From: Gnetum montanum | Lineage: Eukaryota; Streptophyta; Gnetopsida; Gnetales; Gnetaceae | Assembly (NCBI GenBank): GCA_015680685.1 | Contig: MNCI01034267.1 | Span: 14,334 to 58,041, forward strand | Reading direction: 5' to 3' | Length of the DNA stretch: 43,708 nucleotides | Shown here: piece by piece, positions 18,785 through 31,188 of the stretch | How positions within the stretch are numbered: the first letter of the stretch is position 1 | Layout: every line of letters begins with the position of its first letter | The notes under the pieces: generated by a model | The model's input: the letters and a program-made list of their open reading frames with translations, nothing else | The model's database searches: none | What the model was told of the DNA's origin: nothing | Position numbers and translations under genes: made by a program

Positions 18785-20810
18785 GCTCAGTATTTTGGAT
18801 CTCTCCCTTACAACTCAGTCATGGGGGAGATGGCCACCTATGCTAATCATATGGGGCCCTCAGTTCTTTTTCAATTTTCATTTTACACATTTTTGTTTTA
18901 CAAATTTCTTTAACTTTTCTAATTTTTTTTTTACAAAGTTATTTAACTTTTCTAAGTTTTTTTTTTACAACTTTCTTTAACTTTTCTAGTTTTTGTTTTA
19001 CAACATCGTTATACTTTTTCCATTTTGTGTGTGTGTGTGTGTGTGTGTGATCCACCCTGTAAGTTTGTCACCCAATAAGTGTTCGGACTGCTAGTATGAA
19101 CTGTTTTCATATTGATTGCTAATGTTTGGTTTTTACCTTTAAGTCACAATGTTGATACTAAGGTATGTTTCTTTTAATATGGCAGGCAATGAGTTCACTC
19201 CATCCATCCATCTGCCAAGTTCTATGGTCTCTCTCGGCTTGGAAATGTACAGTCCTTTTCTAATAAGAACTTTAATGAATCGGTGACTGGGTATTTTTCA
19301 AACTAAGAAAGGACTCAAGGATTGAAAAGGGTATGATTTCAAGGGAACTTGATGCTTTTTGTGTTGGCCGTTCTCTTGGGTGCTTGGATGTTTTCTTCCT
19401 GAGTTTTCTTACCGTTCCAATGTTACCCAACTATCAAAAGCTGAGACAATAAAAATAAGAAGTCTTTGCATGGTGTGGTTCTCATGCATAAAAACACAAA
19501 ATGAAAAAAAAATAGAGAAAAAAAATAACAACTCAGTGAGATTCAAAGCACACCCCTTAGACAAAATAAAATTTGGGCTACAAGCACTGGTTATGGAACC
19601 AAAAGTGTTCCCTCTAACTCATGCCCTTCTTGCTTCCCATTCTCTCCTTTGTTTTGTCGGAATGCTGGTGGCTCTTTGGAGATGCATCCTTGTTATCCAA
19701 GTGGATGGTTTAGCCGAATGCATTAATGCGAAGTCACTGGAAGTGGTTGGTTTGAGGTCGGAGTTGGAATGAGACTTGCCAAGTCACATTAATCATAAAA
19801 CACACAAGGGGCTGTACACCACCTTGTCCTTGGAATTCCATTCCATTCTCTTCTCTCCATCCTTCTCTCCATTCTTCATCTCATTGCTGGTTGTATCATT
19901 AGTGTATATATTTTAGTTGATGCTTTGTTTTCTTTTTGGTAAATTCTTACAGTTAGGACTTTAACTCCTGTTCCATATGACATTCCCAGAGCCTATGGAC
20001 TCTTTGAACGTGGGATTGTCAGGGAATTAAGGTCATGAGCTTGCTTTGGGGAGGACCCACTGACATTCCTATGTTGAGCATTAGTTAACTTCTTTCCCTT
20101 AACATTTTGCAATCAATTTTATTCTATTCATTACCATCTTGACATCCATTTCCTCGATGCTATAGTTGCCCCTTTTTATTTATCTTTCTTACTCCTTTCC
20201 TTTCTCCATTCTAACACTACTGGAGGTTCGCGATTAGTCATGGGGGTACGAGGCCCGATTTTTTCGATTTTCTCCTAGCCCTGAAATTTTTGATTTTCTT
20301 CCTAACCCCTACACCTTTAGTAGTCATCATTAATATATCTCCTGATCCATATCAGCCATACCACAACCTAGCCAATGAACCTACACCGAAGCAAGGTATT
20401 AATTACATAATGATCCATTTACACTTGCTAATACAAGATTGTGTTGTGTGTGCAGATGGTGATCATACAAACAACGGATTGGATTTGGAGCTGAAGCAAA
20501 CACTTGGAATGGAGCGGTGTTGGAAGCAGCTATGCAAGGAGCAAGATGGATAGCGCACTTACCGAAGGACAATGAAAAGCACAATCTTGGCATTGGCAGT
20601 AGCAACACTTCTTTCTATCTCTCTCTTTCTCTCAAGCTGCCAACAAAGGCCCGATGTCATTGTAATAAGGTGTTCACCCTTGTTGTCATGAACACCAGTT
20701 TTGTCAAGTCTTGTAATGATGATCCGTTCACATGTTATCCCATTAGTTTCATTTCCCTCAATAATTCCATACCTTCCCGATATTATTGTAAGGAACTCGA
20801 GGATGAGTTT
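18785..20810 (+). other. RE-D long 3' region
   Basis: Co-linear with 11620-13516 of RE-B. Landmarks: internal PPT-like motif at 18815-18831; T-rich tandem repeats at about 18889-19008; a GT dinucleotide run at 19026-19049; an open stretch with LVIQVDGLAECINAKSL (within 19359-19772); the box GGGGAGGACCCACTGACAT near 20047; a second PPT-like motif at 20233-20248; a 60-base segment at 20396-20455 that starts GTATTA and ends TGCAG; and a block related to the MDWIWREHLEWSG stretch of RE-B, here out of frame. No complete gene. Confidence 0.55.
18889..19008 (+). repeat. Tandem repeat, unit about 33 bp, T-rich
   Basis: Three to four imperfect copies of a unit reading 'ttttacaaatttctttaact' plus 'tttctaattttt'. 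RE-B has about two copies at the same place (11700-11790), so the array differs in copy number between elements. Confidence 0.7.
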
Positions 20811-20829
20811 TCATTCAGTCATGGGGGTA
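20811..20829 (+). promoter_or_regulatory. 3' polypurine tract of RE-D
   Basis: TCATTCAGTCATGGGGGTA directly before the 3' LTR start TGATGAGACG. Confidence 0.78.
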
Positions 20830-22035
20830 TGATGAGACGTGATATTGCGGTCGTCGCGATATCACGTCGTCCCCTGCGATATCGTGTACGTGATATCGTG
20901 GTTTGCTGCCAAATCTATAAATAAGAGGCGGCACTCCCCTTATTTCCCATCCTAGTCTAGAAGTAGGAAAACTCTGGCAATTTGATCATTCCAAAGATAG
21001 ATTATTTTCCATGTGCCCGCAGTAGGAGTCCTAGAGTGAACGGATCTTTATTCGAGCAACATTGTACCTGAACACAAGTTGTGTACGGCAATAAAGACGA
21101 ACTTGACTGGATAAACCTTGCAGTGCATGGAATAGGATTTTATTTAATTGTTATTTATTGCTTTCCTAGAATGCGGTATGAGTACGACTTGATTACGAGC
21201 ATCTAAGGATGTGTATGGTTAGTCAAGGAATCAGCTGCTCATCGCATGCGGTATAAGTATGACTTGATTACGAGCATCTCATGTGACTACTTGGTAACCC
21301 AGTGGCATATCCAGGATCNTGCTTCAGCTCCAAATCCAATCCGTTGTTTGTATGATCACCATCTGCACACACAACACAATCTTGTATTAGCAAGTGTAAA
21401 TGGATCATTATGTAATTAATACCTTGCTTCGGTGTAGGTTCATTGGCTANAAGTATGACTTGATTACGAGCATCTCATGTGACTACTTGGTAACCCAGTG
21501 GCATATCCAGGATCTACGCTTGGTAATCCCAGTGGTAGTCGTGCACCGTAGATGTGTACGGTTAGTCAAGGAATTGGCTGCTCATCGCACATAGGCTAGA
21601 TAGATTCTCTCAATCCTTTCCTCCTAGTTAGGTGCCTCAGTACGACCACTTCGAGCACATGCGTTACGTGTGGGATCCCAGTAACGATTAGCATTTGGTA
21701 ACCACTGTTGCATCAATTCAAGTGTGTACGGTAAGTGGGAACGGATGCTGACGCTAGTTAATTTAGACTTAGGTCCTTAGTTAGAGTTAGTTAGTTCTCT
21801 CAACCCTTCACCCTTTATCATAGGAGAAAAACCATAAAAGACCATAAAAATCATATACCTTGGACTTACTTAACCATACACCGTGACAACAACAAGTAAG
21901 TCTGGGAAGACAACGAATGATTAACCCAAAGTGTTCCATGGGGTGTTTAGGCATTTAGTTTGTGGAGTTTGACCAGATCGCACTTGCTACACTCATTTCA
22001 TATGGTTGAGTGTAGGGGTACCTCACCACTCATCA
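20830..22035 (+). repeat. 3' LTR of RE-D (1206 bp as assembled)
   Basis: TGATGAGACG...CACTCATCA. TATAAATA at 20916-20923. It is longer than the other LTRs because of repeated 'gtacgacttgattacgagca' units (near 21180, 21255 and 21451) and a 130-base N-flanked inverted insert (21320-21449) that is probably an assembly error. U5 combines phrases typical of the RE-A type and of the RE-B type. Confidence 0.85.
21319..21450 (-). other. Inverted 130-base copy of 20369-20498 between two single Ns
   Basis: Bases 21320-21449 are, by eye, the exact reverse complement of 20369-20498. They are bounded by N on each side and by identical 64-base stretches (21255-21318 and 21451-21514). This is the pattern expected from a misplaced contig or gap patch, not from a biological insertion. 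Confidence 0.8.
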
Positions 22036-22040
22036 ATCTT
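22036..22040. repeat. Target-site duplication of RE-D, right copy (ATCTT)
   Basis: ATCTT directly after the LTR end CATCA; identical to 16535-16539. Confidence 0.9.
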
Positions 22041-22210
22041 CATAGTGGCATCACCCTACCTATTATTCCAGAAGAGATATGTTTCTCCCATGTACCATTC
22101 TCTATTGGAAGTAAGAATGGGCCACATAGGAGAAGTCTGAAGTTAAGCTTTGACATCTTCTAGTGCAAAGTCTAAGAAAGATCAAAATTTTAATTCAAGG
22201 AGAATCACTT
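22036..22210 (-). pseudogene. Additional ORF of RE-C, upstream part
   Basis: Minus-strand frame from about 22165 reads SPMWPILTSNREWYMGET and YLFWNNR, matching SPFWPILSESGVWYLGEM and YQFWHNR of RE-A. It is interrupted by stops and by RE-D, and continues at 16534. Confidence 0.65.
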
Positions 22211-24526
22211 TTTAAATCTCTTTGGCCCTGATTGGCCTCAAGCAAGCCTTTGTCAGAGCGACCTCAAGGATCGATTTTGGTCCAGGTGTCTCATCCCGAT
22301 GGGATTGCTCTATGTCAACTTCTAGAATCTGATGGATAGATTCCACTTCAGGGTTCTCTTGAAAAGGTCCCATTGCATGTGTTTTGGCTACCTGCTCCTA
22401 CGGCAGCTCCGTTTCTTGGCCTCTTCCAATTCTAGGTTGCTTGTCCCTTAGTTGGGATGGTCCTGCTTCCTACCCATGCTTAGGTCTAGGTGTCATTTGC
22501 AATCACAACATAACCAAGGATTAGTATTTGATGTGTAACTTAGAACATTTAGGTACCTTGTGTCTTGGATTAGTTACACTTGGCTAAGTTGCAACCATGG
22601 TGGATTAATCTTTTTAATATTATTTTATTATTATTTTTAACCAAATGACCACCAAAGTTCATTGGAAAGGTTTAACGCTCATTACTTAGTGATTTTAATA
22701 TTATTTTATTAGTTAAACCTTAGGGGAGTTAGAAAGATTCCAAAAAAATTCATCAAAAACCTAAGGTTTGTGGCCCCCGTGATGTAGAGCTCACCTTTAA
22801 TAGCTACAAGAATGAAGAATGAGGTTAATCAAACAAGCAGTGTGAAAGTTATGGGCTCTAGAAGGTTATGGGCTTTTAAAACTACAAAAACTCTTTCATT
22901 GTGTGGAAGAAAATGGCAAAAATTTTCAAAGTGTCATGCTATATTTATAGATTTTTATGGCTGTGTTGACAGAATCCCATATACAAGGTTACGTTGATGC
23001 AAGGGGCTACATTGACGCAATTCCACCAACATGGACAAAAGACAAAATTTTTTCTTTGAAAATTTGAAGAAAAATAAAGAGGTTTTTTGCAAAAAAAAAA
23101 AAATTGGAGTCCATACAGATCCAAAAGGTCATCAACATGAAGAAATACTCAAAGAGGGCTAGATAATTCATAAAAAGAAGATTTTATTAGAAGAATGATT
23201 AGAGAAAACTGTAAAAGAAGTGCAAAAATGGACACAATCGACGTGCAGCACAAATTATTTGAATGTGAAGATATCTAAGGGATGAGGAACTTAACTAGCC
23301 CAACCAAGGAGTATGCAAGTGGTTCCTTCCCATAGTAGGCTCATGCCCTTAATGCCTTGCATGCCCTTAAACCAAGGAGTCCGTGAAACCCATGGATGAT
23401 TTATGGTTATGACTAGTTAAGGACCAAATCATTGAAGAAACTACCTAAGAATTTTGACACATCAAACCAAGACATCGAATAAAACATGAAAATCAGTAGT
23501 GACATGAGTTATGGAAAGCAAAGACGGATGAGGTAGAGAGTGAAATGAAGTCCTGTATCGTGGTTAGATGGAGTCCCTTATGGATTTTTGGTTAATCTAA
23601 CCTAATAACATCCATCCTTAGTCTGAATGAAAACCAACAACTTTAGTGACTTCGCATTAACACTCTAAGACCAATCCACCTCCTCAAGACACAAAAATAT
23701 CCTCACAGATCATTCACCATTCCTAAAAGAGAAAAAAAGAGAAGCAAGAATTGAAATGGACCTTGGTTAGAGGGGACCTTCAAACATGGGTAACATGTCT
23801 TTCTAGTCCCATAACCAGTGCTTGTAGCCCATTATTTCGTCTAAGGGATGACTTTGAATTTCCATTATTGTTTTTTTTTTCATTTTCTATTTTTGTTTGT
23901 TTTTTATGGGAGTCACACCATGTAAAGACTTTTAGCTTCTTGTTATTGGTTGACAACAAAATGGTGAAAAAGCCTTGAAAACACTCATGCACCCAAGAGC
24001 GTAGGCACGTACAAAGAGCATTAAATCCCCTTGAATTCATACCCTTATCTATCCATTTATCCTTCCCAATTTTGGAAACTACCAAGGTCACAAATTCGTT
24101 AAAAGTTTCATTTAAGAAGGGACCACATATATCAAAAACAAGGGAACACCATAGATTTTTATGGATGGGTGGATGACATGGACTCACTACCTATTATCAT
24201 AAAAAAGAAACCATGCTTTAGTTATCAATATCAAAATTCAAAGATAAAATGCAGACATTAGCAATCAAATAACATTATAGTACAAACCACCATTAATCAA
24301 TAGCTACAATTGCACTTATTCCTAGTGGTAATAAAGAAAAACAAAACAACCATAAGAAAAGCATTAGAAAAATCCAAACCAAATAAAGTAAAATATAGAA
24401 GAAATTGTAAAATATTTAAGAAAGAAAAAAATGTACTAAAGATGGTGTAAAACAAAAACTGTGAAAAATAGAAAAAATGAAAACTTGAGGAGCCATTTTA
24501 ATTAATTAGCATGGATGGCCATCTCC
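22211..24526 (-). other. RE-C spacer between integrase and the additional ORF
   Basis: Diverged counterpart of the 3' region of the other elements. On the minus strand it contains 'gggctacaagcactggttat' (about 23835-23813), an A-rich run (about 23885-23870), 'aatgcgaagtcactaaag' (about 23658-23640) and a degenerate form of the GGGGAGGACCC box near 23340-23320. The 135-codon open stretch 24187-23780 overlaps these conserved non-coding landmarks and has no domain. From 23300 to 22211 I see nothing recognisable. Confidence 0.5.
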
Positions 24527-24545
24527 CCCACAATTGAGGAAAAAT
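24527..24545 (-). promoter_or_regulatory. Degenerate internal PPT-like motif of RE-C
   Basis: On the minus strand 'ctcaattgtgggggagatgg' corresponds to TCAGTCATGGGGGAGATGG of RE-B and marks the end of pol. Confidence 0.4.
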
Positions 24546-24984
24546 GAGGAGATTCAAAAAATTGAGCATGCATGTCCATCCATTCAGGTGTTCTAGTCAC
24601 TGGCTTTCTTAGGCTCATGGAAAGGTTTTATTGTTGCATGTTGACCAGTAGTTTCTTGTATGTGCTTTCAAGTTTGTAGATTATCATGGCCCCAAAAGGA
24701 AAGGTTTCATAGATAATATGAGGCCCCTTCCACAACATTTGATACTTGGTTCTTTGTGGTACATGTGTGGGATTTTAGTAGAGGACCCTATCTTCTAGTT
24801 GAAATTTTATTTTCCTTATTTTAAGGTAATGGCGTTGCTTGTTGAATGCCTTGTGCAACTCATTAGATGACAGGGCTACCAATCGATTCTTGTCTAGCAA
24901 GTTGAGATTCATCAATCTTTCTTTTTGTGCTACACTTAGGTCAAGATCAAGGTCACAAGATGTTTTTAATGTATAGAGTTCTAC

Positions 24985-25740
24985 TTAAAATGGAAAAGTT
25001 GACAATTTTCCATACACAAGCTCATAGGGAGAGTAGCCAATAGGAAGTTTCCATGTGGAGCAATACGTCCAAAGGGCATCATTGAGTTTTTTTCTCCAAT
25101 CCCTCCTATATTTACTAACAATTTTGGTTAGTATCTTTATTATTTCCCTATTTGTAACCTTTGCTTGACTGTTGGCTTGGGGGTGGTAAGGTGTTGTTAA
25201 TTTATGTTCAACCCCCAAGCATTCCATGAGCTTGCAAAAGGTAGTGCCTATAAAATAAGTATCATTATTAGAAATAAGTGCACATGGCACCCCAAACTTG
25301 TTTACAACATTTTCTTATACAAACTGAGCAATCGTAGAAGATATGCAATCAATGATGACTACAACTTTTCTCCATTTCATACAATAGTCAATAGTGATTA
25401 TGATGTATGCCTTTCCAATTAACATGGGATTGATGGGACCCATGAACTTAATGCTTTAGATGTTGAAGGGCTCTAGTGGTTGGATCCACTACTGAGATCC
25501 CTCCATACAAGTAATTATTCCACCATCATGTTGGTAGTGTTCATAGGAGCGAACAAACTGGTGAGCATCCCTGAAAATCATTAGATAATAATACCCTACC
25601 ATGAGGATCTTAATGGTCATGCATCTTCCTGCATGGCCCCCATAAGGGCCCTCAAGAGCATCTTGGAGCATGCATAGTTGATCAACATTAGGAACACACC
25701 AACAAACCAAGCCATCGATGCACACCTTGTAAAGGTGTTT
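24985..25740 (-). pseudogene. int: Integrase of RE-C
   Basis: Minus strand. The N-terminal zinc-binding region (25725-25489) keeps the His residues (GGHAGRCMT, DAHQFV), but the two Cys have become Tyr (YEHYQHDG). The catalytic core is partly open at 25290-24985: LISNNDTYF in place of the usual Asp-Asn-Gly motif, then GVEHKLTTPYHPQANSQAKV, where the catalytic Glu position is Lys (codon 25161-25159). WRKKLNDALWTYCSTWKLPI and GYSPYELVYGK form the conserved end of the core. It would have inserted the cDNA; it is clearly dead. Confidence 0.82.
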
Positions 25741-27180
25741 GTTAATCTTTATGAAGCATTTTGCCTAGTGAAGAAATTGTTGTTTCTTCCTATTATCCCA
25801 CTCATGTGGCATCTCCTAAGTAAGAAGATAGATGAGAATGTGATTGTACCAATTGGTTTAGTGGATCTTTATTTAGTTATAGCCCTAGTAAAGAGGAGTT
25901 TGTTGGGAAACTAATTTGACAATGGGCTCTCCTCCTCTTTGTTGTCCCATCGAAACTGAGACAAGTAACCAAAAATCATGTTCCCAATTTCCTTTCAATC
26001 TACCATCATAAGATTAAATTCCTACAAGATCACTAGCCACCATATGATACTGGGGCTTATCATTGGTTTGTTCATCAGGAACTAGATTACACTATGGTGT
26101 GTGTGCATGAACACCTTGTACCCAAGGACATAGTGCCTGAATTTCTTCAAGGAAAATACCACTACCATCAATTCTCTTTCTATTGTGATGTAGTTCCACT
26201 ATGCACCCACAATGCTTCTACTTTCACAATGGATGTAGTAAGAATGTTTTTGATCATCCAACTGCATGAGCATGGCTCCTAAGGCATAATTCGATGCATT
26301 TGTCATGATGTGAAAAGGTCTAGACTAGTCAGTTACTCATAGAATTGGATTTTTTATAAGCTTCTCTTTGAGTTGCTAGAATGCACATTCACATTTCTTA
26401 GTCTAGATAAATAGAGCATTCTTCTTCATCAACTTCACCAATAGTTTAGTGATCTTAGAGAAATTCTCAATGAATCTTTAGTAGTAGCCAGTGTGTCTAA
26501 GGAATGACTTCACATCTTGAACTGTTTCTAGCTATCTAGTAATTCCTTGGATAAGCCTTATTTTTTCATGGTCCATCTTGATCCCTTTTTTTAAAATTTT
26601 GTGCTCTAACACAATGCCTTCATGGACCATCAAGTGGCTTTTCTACTAGTTTAGGCTAAGGTTTATCTCCACACATCTTTTCAACTTACTCAAGAGAGTC
26701 CAAGGCTTGCTTAAATGTAGCCCTATAGGTGGAGAAGTCATCCATGAAGACTTCCATCCCAGTACCAATCTGCTATTGGAATATGCTTAGGATAAGGCAT
26801 TGGAATGTTGCAGGGGCATTGCACAAGCTAAAAGACATCTTTCTATATGCAAAAGTCCCCCAAGGACTCATGAATATAGTTTTGACCTGATCCCCGATGT
26901 GCTCTGGATTTGATTATAGCCACTATAATCATCTAGACAGCTGTAGTAGCAATGCCTAGAAATGGTATCTAGCACCTGGTCCACAAATGACAACAAAAAG
27001 TGGTCTTTGTATGTTACCATGTTCAATAGTGTGAAATCAAAGCAAACCCTCCATTTGCCACCTTTTCTTTGGAATTATCACAAGTAGGCTAACCCACTCA
27101 ATATTCGTAACCCTACCTTGAGGAGTTATTCAATCTCCTCTTTCACGATTTGCTTTAGCTTGGGGTTCAATCGTCACTAC
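25741..27180 (-). pseudogene. pol: Reverse transcriptase and RNase H of RE-C
   Basis: Minus strand, many stops and frameshifts. RT landmarks at about 27070-26880: KWRVCFDFTLLNMVTYKDHF, then VDQVLDTI, then SCLDDYSGYNQIQ (RE-E has FLDGYSGYNQIQ). Downstream, equivalents of the MDDFS region and of RNase H are visible only in pieces on comparison with RE-E (about 26770-25900). Confidence 0.72.
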
Positions 27181-28380
27181 AGCTGCCACTTTGGTTTCAT
27201 GGAAGGATCCATGTAGATGCAGTGCTAGCATATCCTAGGATCAATTCTAGTGAGTTCAAGATATGACCAAGCAAAGGCTGTTGGCCATTTGTTAACCACT
27301 TCCAACAGCTTCTTTTTCTACACATGAGCAAGGTTGGCATCAATAATAACTAGCTTGTCATTTTTTAGAAAAGCATACTCCATTCCAACCTACAGATTTT
27401 TGAACTCAAGGGGCTCTTGTTTAAAAATTTGAGGGATCTCCAACTCTCCAATTGATGTCATCAAGTTCATCATTAAAGAGTTGGTGATGAACTTACTCCA
27501 GTTCGTCCATGCCTTCAATGTGAACACTCAAAAGGCGCTTAGTTAGTTCCATGCATATTATTGACCTGCATTTTGCATCAACTATCAACCACTGGCTATT
27601 ACATATAGGAACCTTTAGATTTCTATCACATCATCATACTATCTGCATGCTATGAATGATGTGCTTTTTATGGTCCATAATTTCTGCACATAGTTGCACC
27701 CTTTGTCACTATATGTGATGCATGGAAAACACTTCCTCTTGATCTTTTTAAATTTATTTTCCTTGAACATTTTCAAGGAGAGGTCTTTAATTCCCAACCA
27801 TGCATCTATGGTGCTCAACCAAGTCCTTCCCATGATAATGGGTAAGTTCCCCTAGTAGTTGTCTACTCGAATCACCAAGAAGTCAATAGGATAGGACCAC
27901 TAATAGATAGTGGCCACAATGTCCTCCACCAATCCCAAGGAAATAGTGATAAACTAATCTACCAACTTAAGACAAATGTTGCTCTTCTTGAGTGGAGGAT
28001 GGTTCCAAGCTTTGTACATTTAATGGGAAATCAAATTCACACCAAAACCTATGTTTAGAAGAGCCTTACAAGGCTCATTCCCAATAATTTACACATAAAT
28101 GAGGGGACTTCCAAGATTAGATCTTTTCCTAGGATAGTGGCCATCCTTAATCCAATCTGTGATCGTACTTTGGGAGGAATTTGGTTGGAAGGGTTCTCAA
28201 ATGATGTAGCAGAGGATGAGGAAGAAGCAAGGTCATCAACCACATGTGTCTGTGAGGGCTTAGAAGGACTATTAGTTAAGAAGAAAGGTCTTTTTTTAGG
28301 TTTATTTTCTAAACCACTTAGCTAGGAAGCCTATTGTAAGTTAACAACCCTTGTAGCATTTCTTTGCTAATGTCACACCC
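27181..28380 (-). pseudogene. pro: Protease region and protease-RT connector of RE-C
   Basis: Minus strand. An open stretch at 28243-28055 begins the region before the active site. 'aaggctcttctaaacatagg' near 28066-28047 corresponds to the active-site segment of RE-E (KALLDSGSG), here degenerate. GRTWLSTIDAWLGIKDLSLK (27833 leftward) matches GRAWLSIIDMRLGIHDLFLE of RE-E, the conserved second half of the protease. Confidence 0.65.
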
Positions 28381-30212
28381 ACCATCATCATCTATTTCAA
28401 ATTCTGCAACCTCTTCAATGGTAGTAGCTTTTCCCTTACCCCTTTGATGTGCATGTTCAACTTCTTTTATTCTCCTTCAATCACAACCACTACCTTGCTC
28501 TTTGGATTCTTTTATGATTCTAAAAGTAGTTTGAAATTTTTTGTCCAAAGAATCTTGCATTTTATCTAACTTGGCTAATATTTTAGAAACAAATTTTTGG
28601 ATCGGCAAGGTTTTATGTTGCACCACTTCATTAAGTGGTGCATCCACCTCATTATCATAGAATTAGACTTCCCTTTTTCAAATGGAAGGATCTTGGTTGT
28701 ACTCCTCTACACTTTCCCTTTTTCTCAACTCACCTTCTTCTTTAACCACCTGAATATGATGGGCCTTTAGTTCTGAAAGTATCCCTTGAACATAGACCCC
28801 AAGAGTTCTTCTTGTTTCTGTCTAAAGACCAGCTATGATATACTGAAGCTACTTCCTTTGAGAAAAGCCATGGCCCAGGAACTTATGCAATAGAGAGTAA
28901 TATCTACCCATGGCAACATCCAAAAGACTCATGTGCTCCTTGTCTCCACCCTTTGATCTACTGTCTTAGATTAGACACTTGAGAGTACATGTGATACTTG
29001 TCATCAAAGAGTTCAAGCATCGTAATCCATTGTCTGATTAATTCCGGTTCTAAGGACTAGTACCAACTTTCAAACTTCTTAATGAGTGTCCTTGGGAAAA
29101 ACTTTAGTTTCTATTGTTCATTTTCAACATTTTGGAAGGCACAACATCATGAAAGGCTTAAAGATGATCTTTTGAATTTGAGTTGTATCCCCCTTTAAAC
29201 TTGAGAATATTATTCATATCTAGTTGTTTGATTCTGTTGTCTTTCACATGCCACATTGGAATTCTCACAACCTCTACAATAGATAGCAAGTCCCTTATTG
29301 AAAGAAAAGGCTCATCATAGTCATATCCTTGATGATGGCCATGATGCCTATGATGTCCTCTACTATCCCTTCTTTCATGATGGTGGACCTTCCTTGATTA
29401 TCCATGCCCTTGGTCTTTACTATTTTGATGGACCTTGAGATCATCTTTGTCTCGTCAATCATCTCCATCATGGTCTCATCCTCTACAGCTTGGGTCAGAG
29501 CTTGAGGAGAAAGAAGATGTGGATGTCAATAGTGAAGAGGAAGGAGAGCTAGCATTAGCACAGTGCTTACTACTCTCTCTTCTTTGGCCATGGCCACAAT
29601 CACCATGTTTGTCTCTATCATGGTGCTTTTCATGGTTCCTGCCTTAACTCCCTTCTTTGGAGACCTCATGGTCCTGGAAACCATTGTTTCTTGAACAAAG
29701 ATTATTTACAGTGGATTGTAAATTTTGGTTAGGGCCTTCTTCATCAAAGAAGAAGGAAGGAAAGTAAGTGTTTTGAGAACCCCTAAAGAACATATCCTCA
29801 CATTCCTTCTAGCCTTGTAGGAACAAGGGTTTTGTGAACCATTTCCCCTTTGACGCCTCATGGCACATCTCTTATTGCTAATATTTCTTTCGTTATGCCT
29901 CAATGAGATGTTAATCCTGATAGTCATGGTTTTACACAACATATTTAGCATTGAGCTCCTAGATGCCAAATTTCATGAGAGTTTGGAGCAGCATCACGAG
30001 AACTAATCAATCGGGCAATAGCACAATATTGCCCTCCATGTTCCTTCACCACAAGTGTTCATCCTGATGCAGGATTTAGGCACATACTCATCAAGATGAG
30101 TATAGACCATCCTACATTGTTTGGGCATTGGCAGTTTTAACCCCTCATGCCTTTACTGATTGGATCCACCTTTGTACAACGACAAAGAATCTCCCTTATG
30201 AGAAGAAGCCAT
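28381..30212 (-). pseudogene. gag: gag of RE-C
   Basis: Minus strand, starting at ATG 30212-30210 with MASSHKGDS, homologous to MSSSHKS of RE-B, and a phrase VYTHLDEYVPK. A segment rich in His, Arg, Asp and Ser codons lies at about 29640-29330, and the capsid region at about 29250-28850. A segment ending DDDGGCD (about 28395-28380) is where the zinc knuckle should begin, but the knuckle itself is deleted. Many stops. Confidence 0.68.
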
Positions 30213-30337
30213 ATCAAATTGAAAGAAAAATAGTGTGCTCTTGTTGTTAGTATTATTTTTCTTAATGATGTTAACTTTTAGGTCTATTACAATATCATAT
30301 AATTTCACTAGCTTCTAGATAGCACACGTAGTTAACT

Positions 30338-30360
30338 AAAGTCCCTGGCAATGGTGCCAA
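30338..30360 (-). promoter_or_regulatory. Primer-binding site of RE-C
   Basis: On the minus strand TTGGCACCATTGCCAGGGAC follows the LTR end directly; it differs from the tRNA-Asp complement at three positions, all G-to-A or C-to-T type. Confidence 0.82.
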
Positions 30361-31183
30361 TGAGAAGTAGTGAGCAGTCCCTATGCCCAACCTTACGAAT
30401 CACTAGCGTTCACTAAGTGATCTAGTCGAATTTTGTAGACTTTAGCTCTCTAAGTACATTAGGTCTAGGCAATAAGTCTAATGGACATGATCATTATCTT
30501 CTTAGTTTCACTTGTGAAGTGCAAATGTATGATTAAGTATAACTAAGGCATATGATTTTTATCATTATATATTTTTTACTTAATTTACCTAAGTGCTAAA
30601 AATGAAGTAATTAAATGTTTAATTAATCTAATGACTAACTAGTATCTTAACTAATCCTAACATAAGCATCTGTTCTCATTTATTGTACACATCTTGAACC
30701 ATGTTGCAACATTACTGGGTTACCAAGTGTTAAGTGCTACTGGAATTACCAAACATTAACATATGCTTGAAATGGTCATACTTATGTGCTTTAATTAATT
30801 ACATTAAAGTAAAGTGCATAAATAATAAATACATTAAGTAAATATTAAGCTAATTCCAAATGCTACAAGGTCTATGAAGAAAGCTCATCTTTATTGCCAT
30901 TCACAATGAGGTGCTTAGGTACATTAGCGCTCAAATAAAGATCCATACACTTCTTACTCCTACTATGGGCACCTAGAAAATATTCAAACTATCAAATTAA
31001 CAAAATGCAAGAGCTTCACTAGGATAATAAATAATGGATGCCATAAATGTGGTTGGTGAGTGTGTATTTATAGGTAAGATAAGACACTGCATCGATGAGA
31101 TCATGTTAATGCATCAAACCACATGTCAATAGGATCGCATCAACGACATCTTATTAACACACCCTAAGGAAGATGCTTCATCA
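30361..31183 (-). repeat. 5' LTR of RE-C (823 bp)
   Basis: On the minus strand it begins TGATGAAGCATC and ends GCTCACTACTTCTCA. TATAAATA is at 31072-31065 and AATAAA at 30895-30890. Its U3 lacks the GATATC array and instead has phrases such as 'gttgatgcgatcc' and 'catcgatgcagtgtc', related to RE-G. Confidence 0.85.
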
Positions 31184-31188
31184 AACAC
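31184..31188. repeat. Target-site duplication of RE-C, right copy (AACAC)
   Basis: AACAC after the LTR; the left copy at 15403-15407 is AACAT. Confidence 0.62.

Larger units (their letters stand above)
16540..22035 (+). mobile_element. RE-D: LTR retrotransposon with internal deletions, nested in RE-C
   Basis: Two LTRs, a tRNA-Asp type primer-binding site, the N-terminal half of gag, the 3' region with PPT motifs and an exact ATCTT duplication. The capsid part of gag is deleted at about 18571. Protease, RT and integrase are absent, but that gap coincides with a single N at 18784, so part of the loss may be an assembly artefact. It is younger than RE-C, which it interrupts. Confidence 0.87.
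15408..31183 (-). mobile_element. RE-C: old Athila-like element with additional ORF, split by RE-D
   Basis: Minus-strand order: 5' LTR (31183-30361), primer-binding site, gag, protease, RT, RNase H, integrase, long spacer, additional ORF, truncated 3' LTR (15920-15408). RE-D (16540-22035) sits inside the additional ORF. Without RE-D the element is about 10.3 kb. Its flanks are two halves of the MULE transposase and carry AACAT/AACAC. Coding regions are heavily decayed, more so than in RE-E. Confidence 0.82.

Noticed and set aside
21319-21450. Biological inverted insertion in the LTR
   Set aside because: N on both sides and duplicated flanks fit an assembly error better.
23780-24187. 135-codon open stretch on the minus strand
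   Set aside because: It covers conserved non-coding landmarks of the 3' region and is not kept open in RE-B, RE-D or RE-E.
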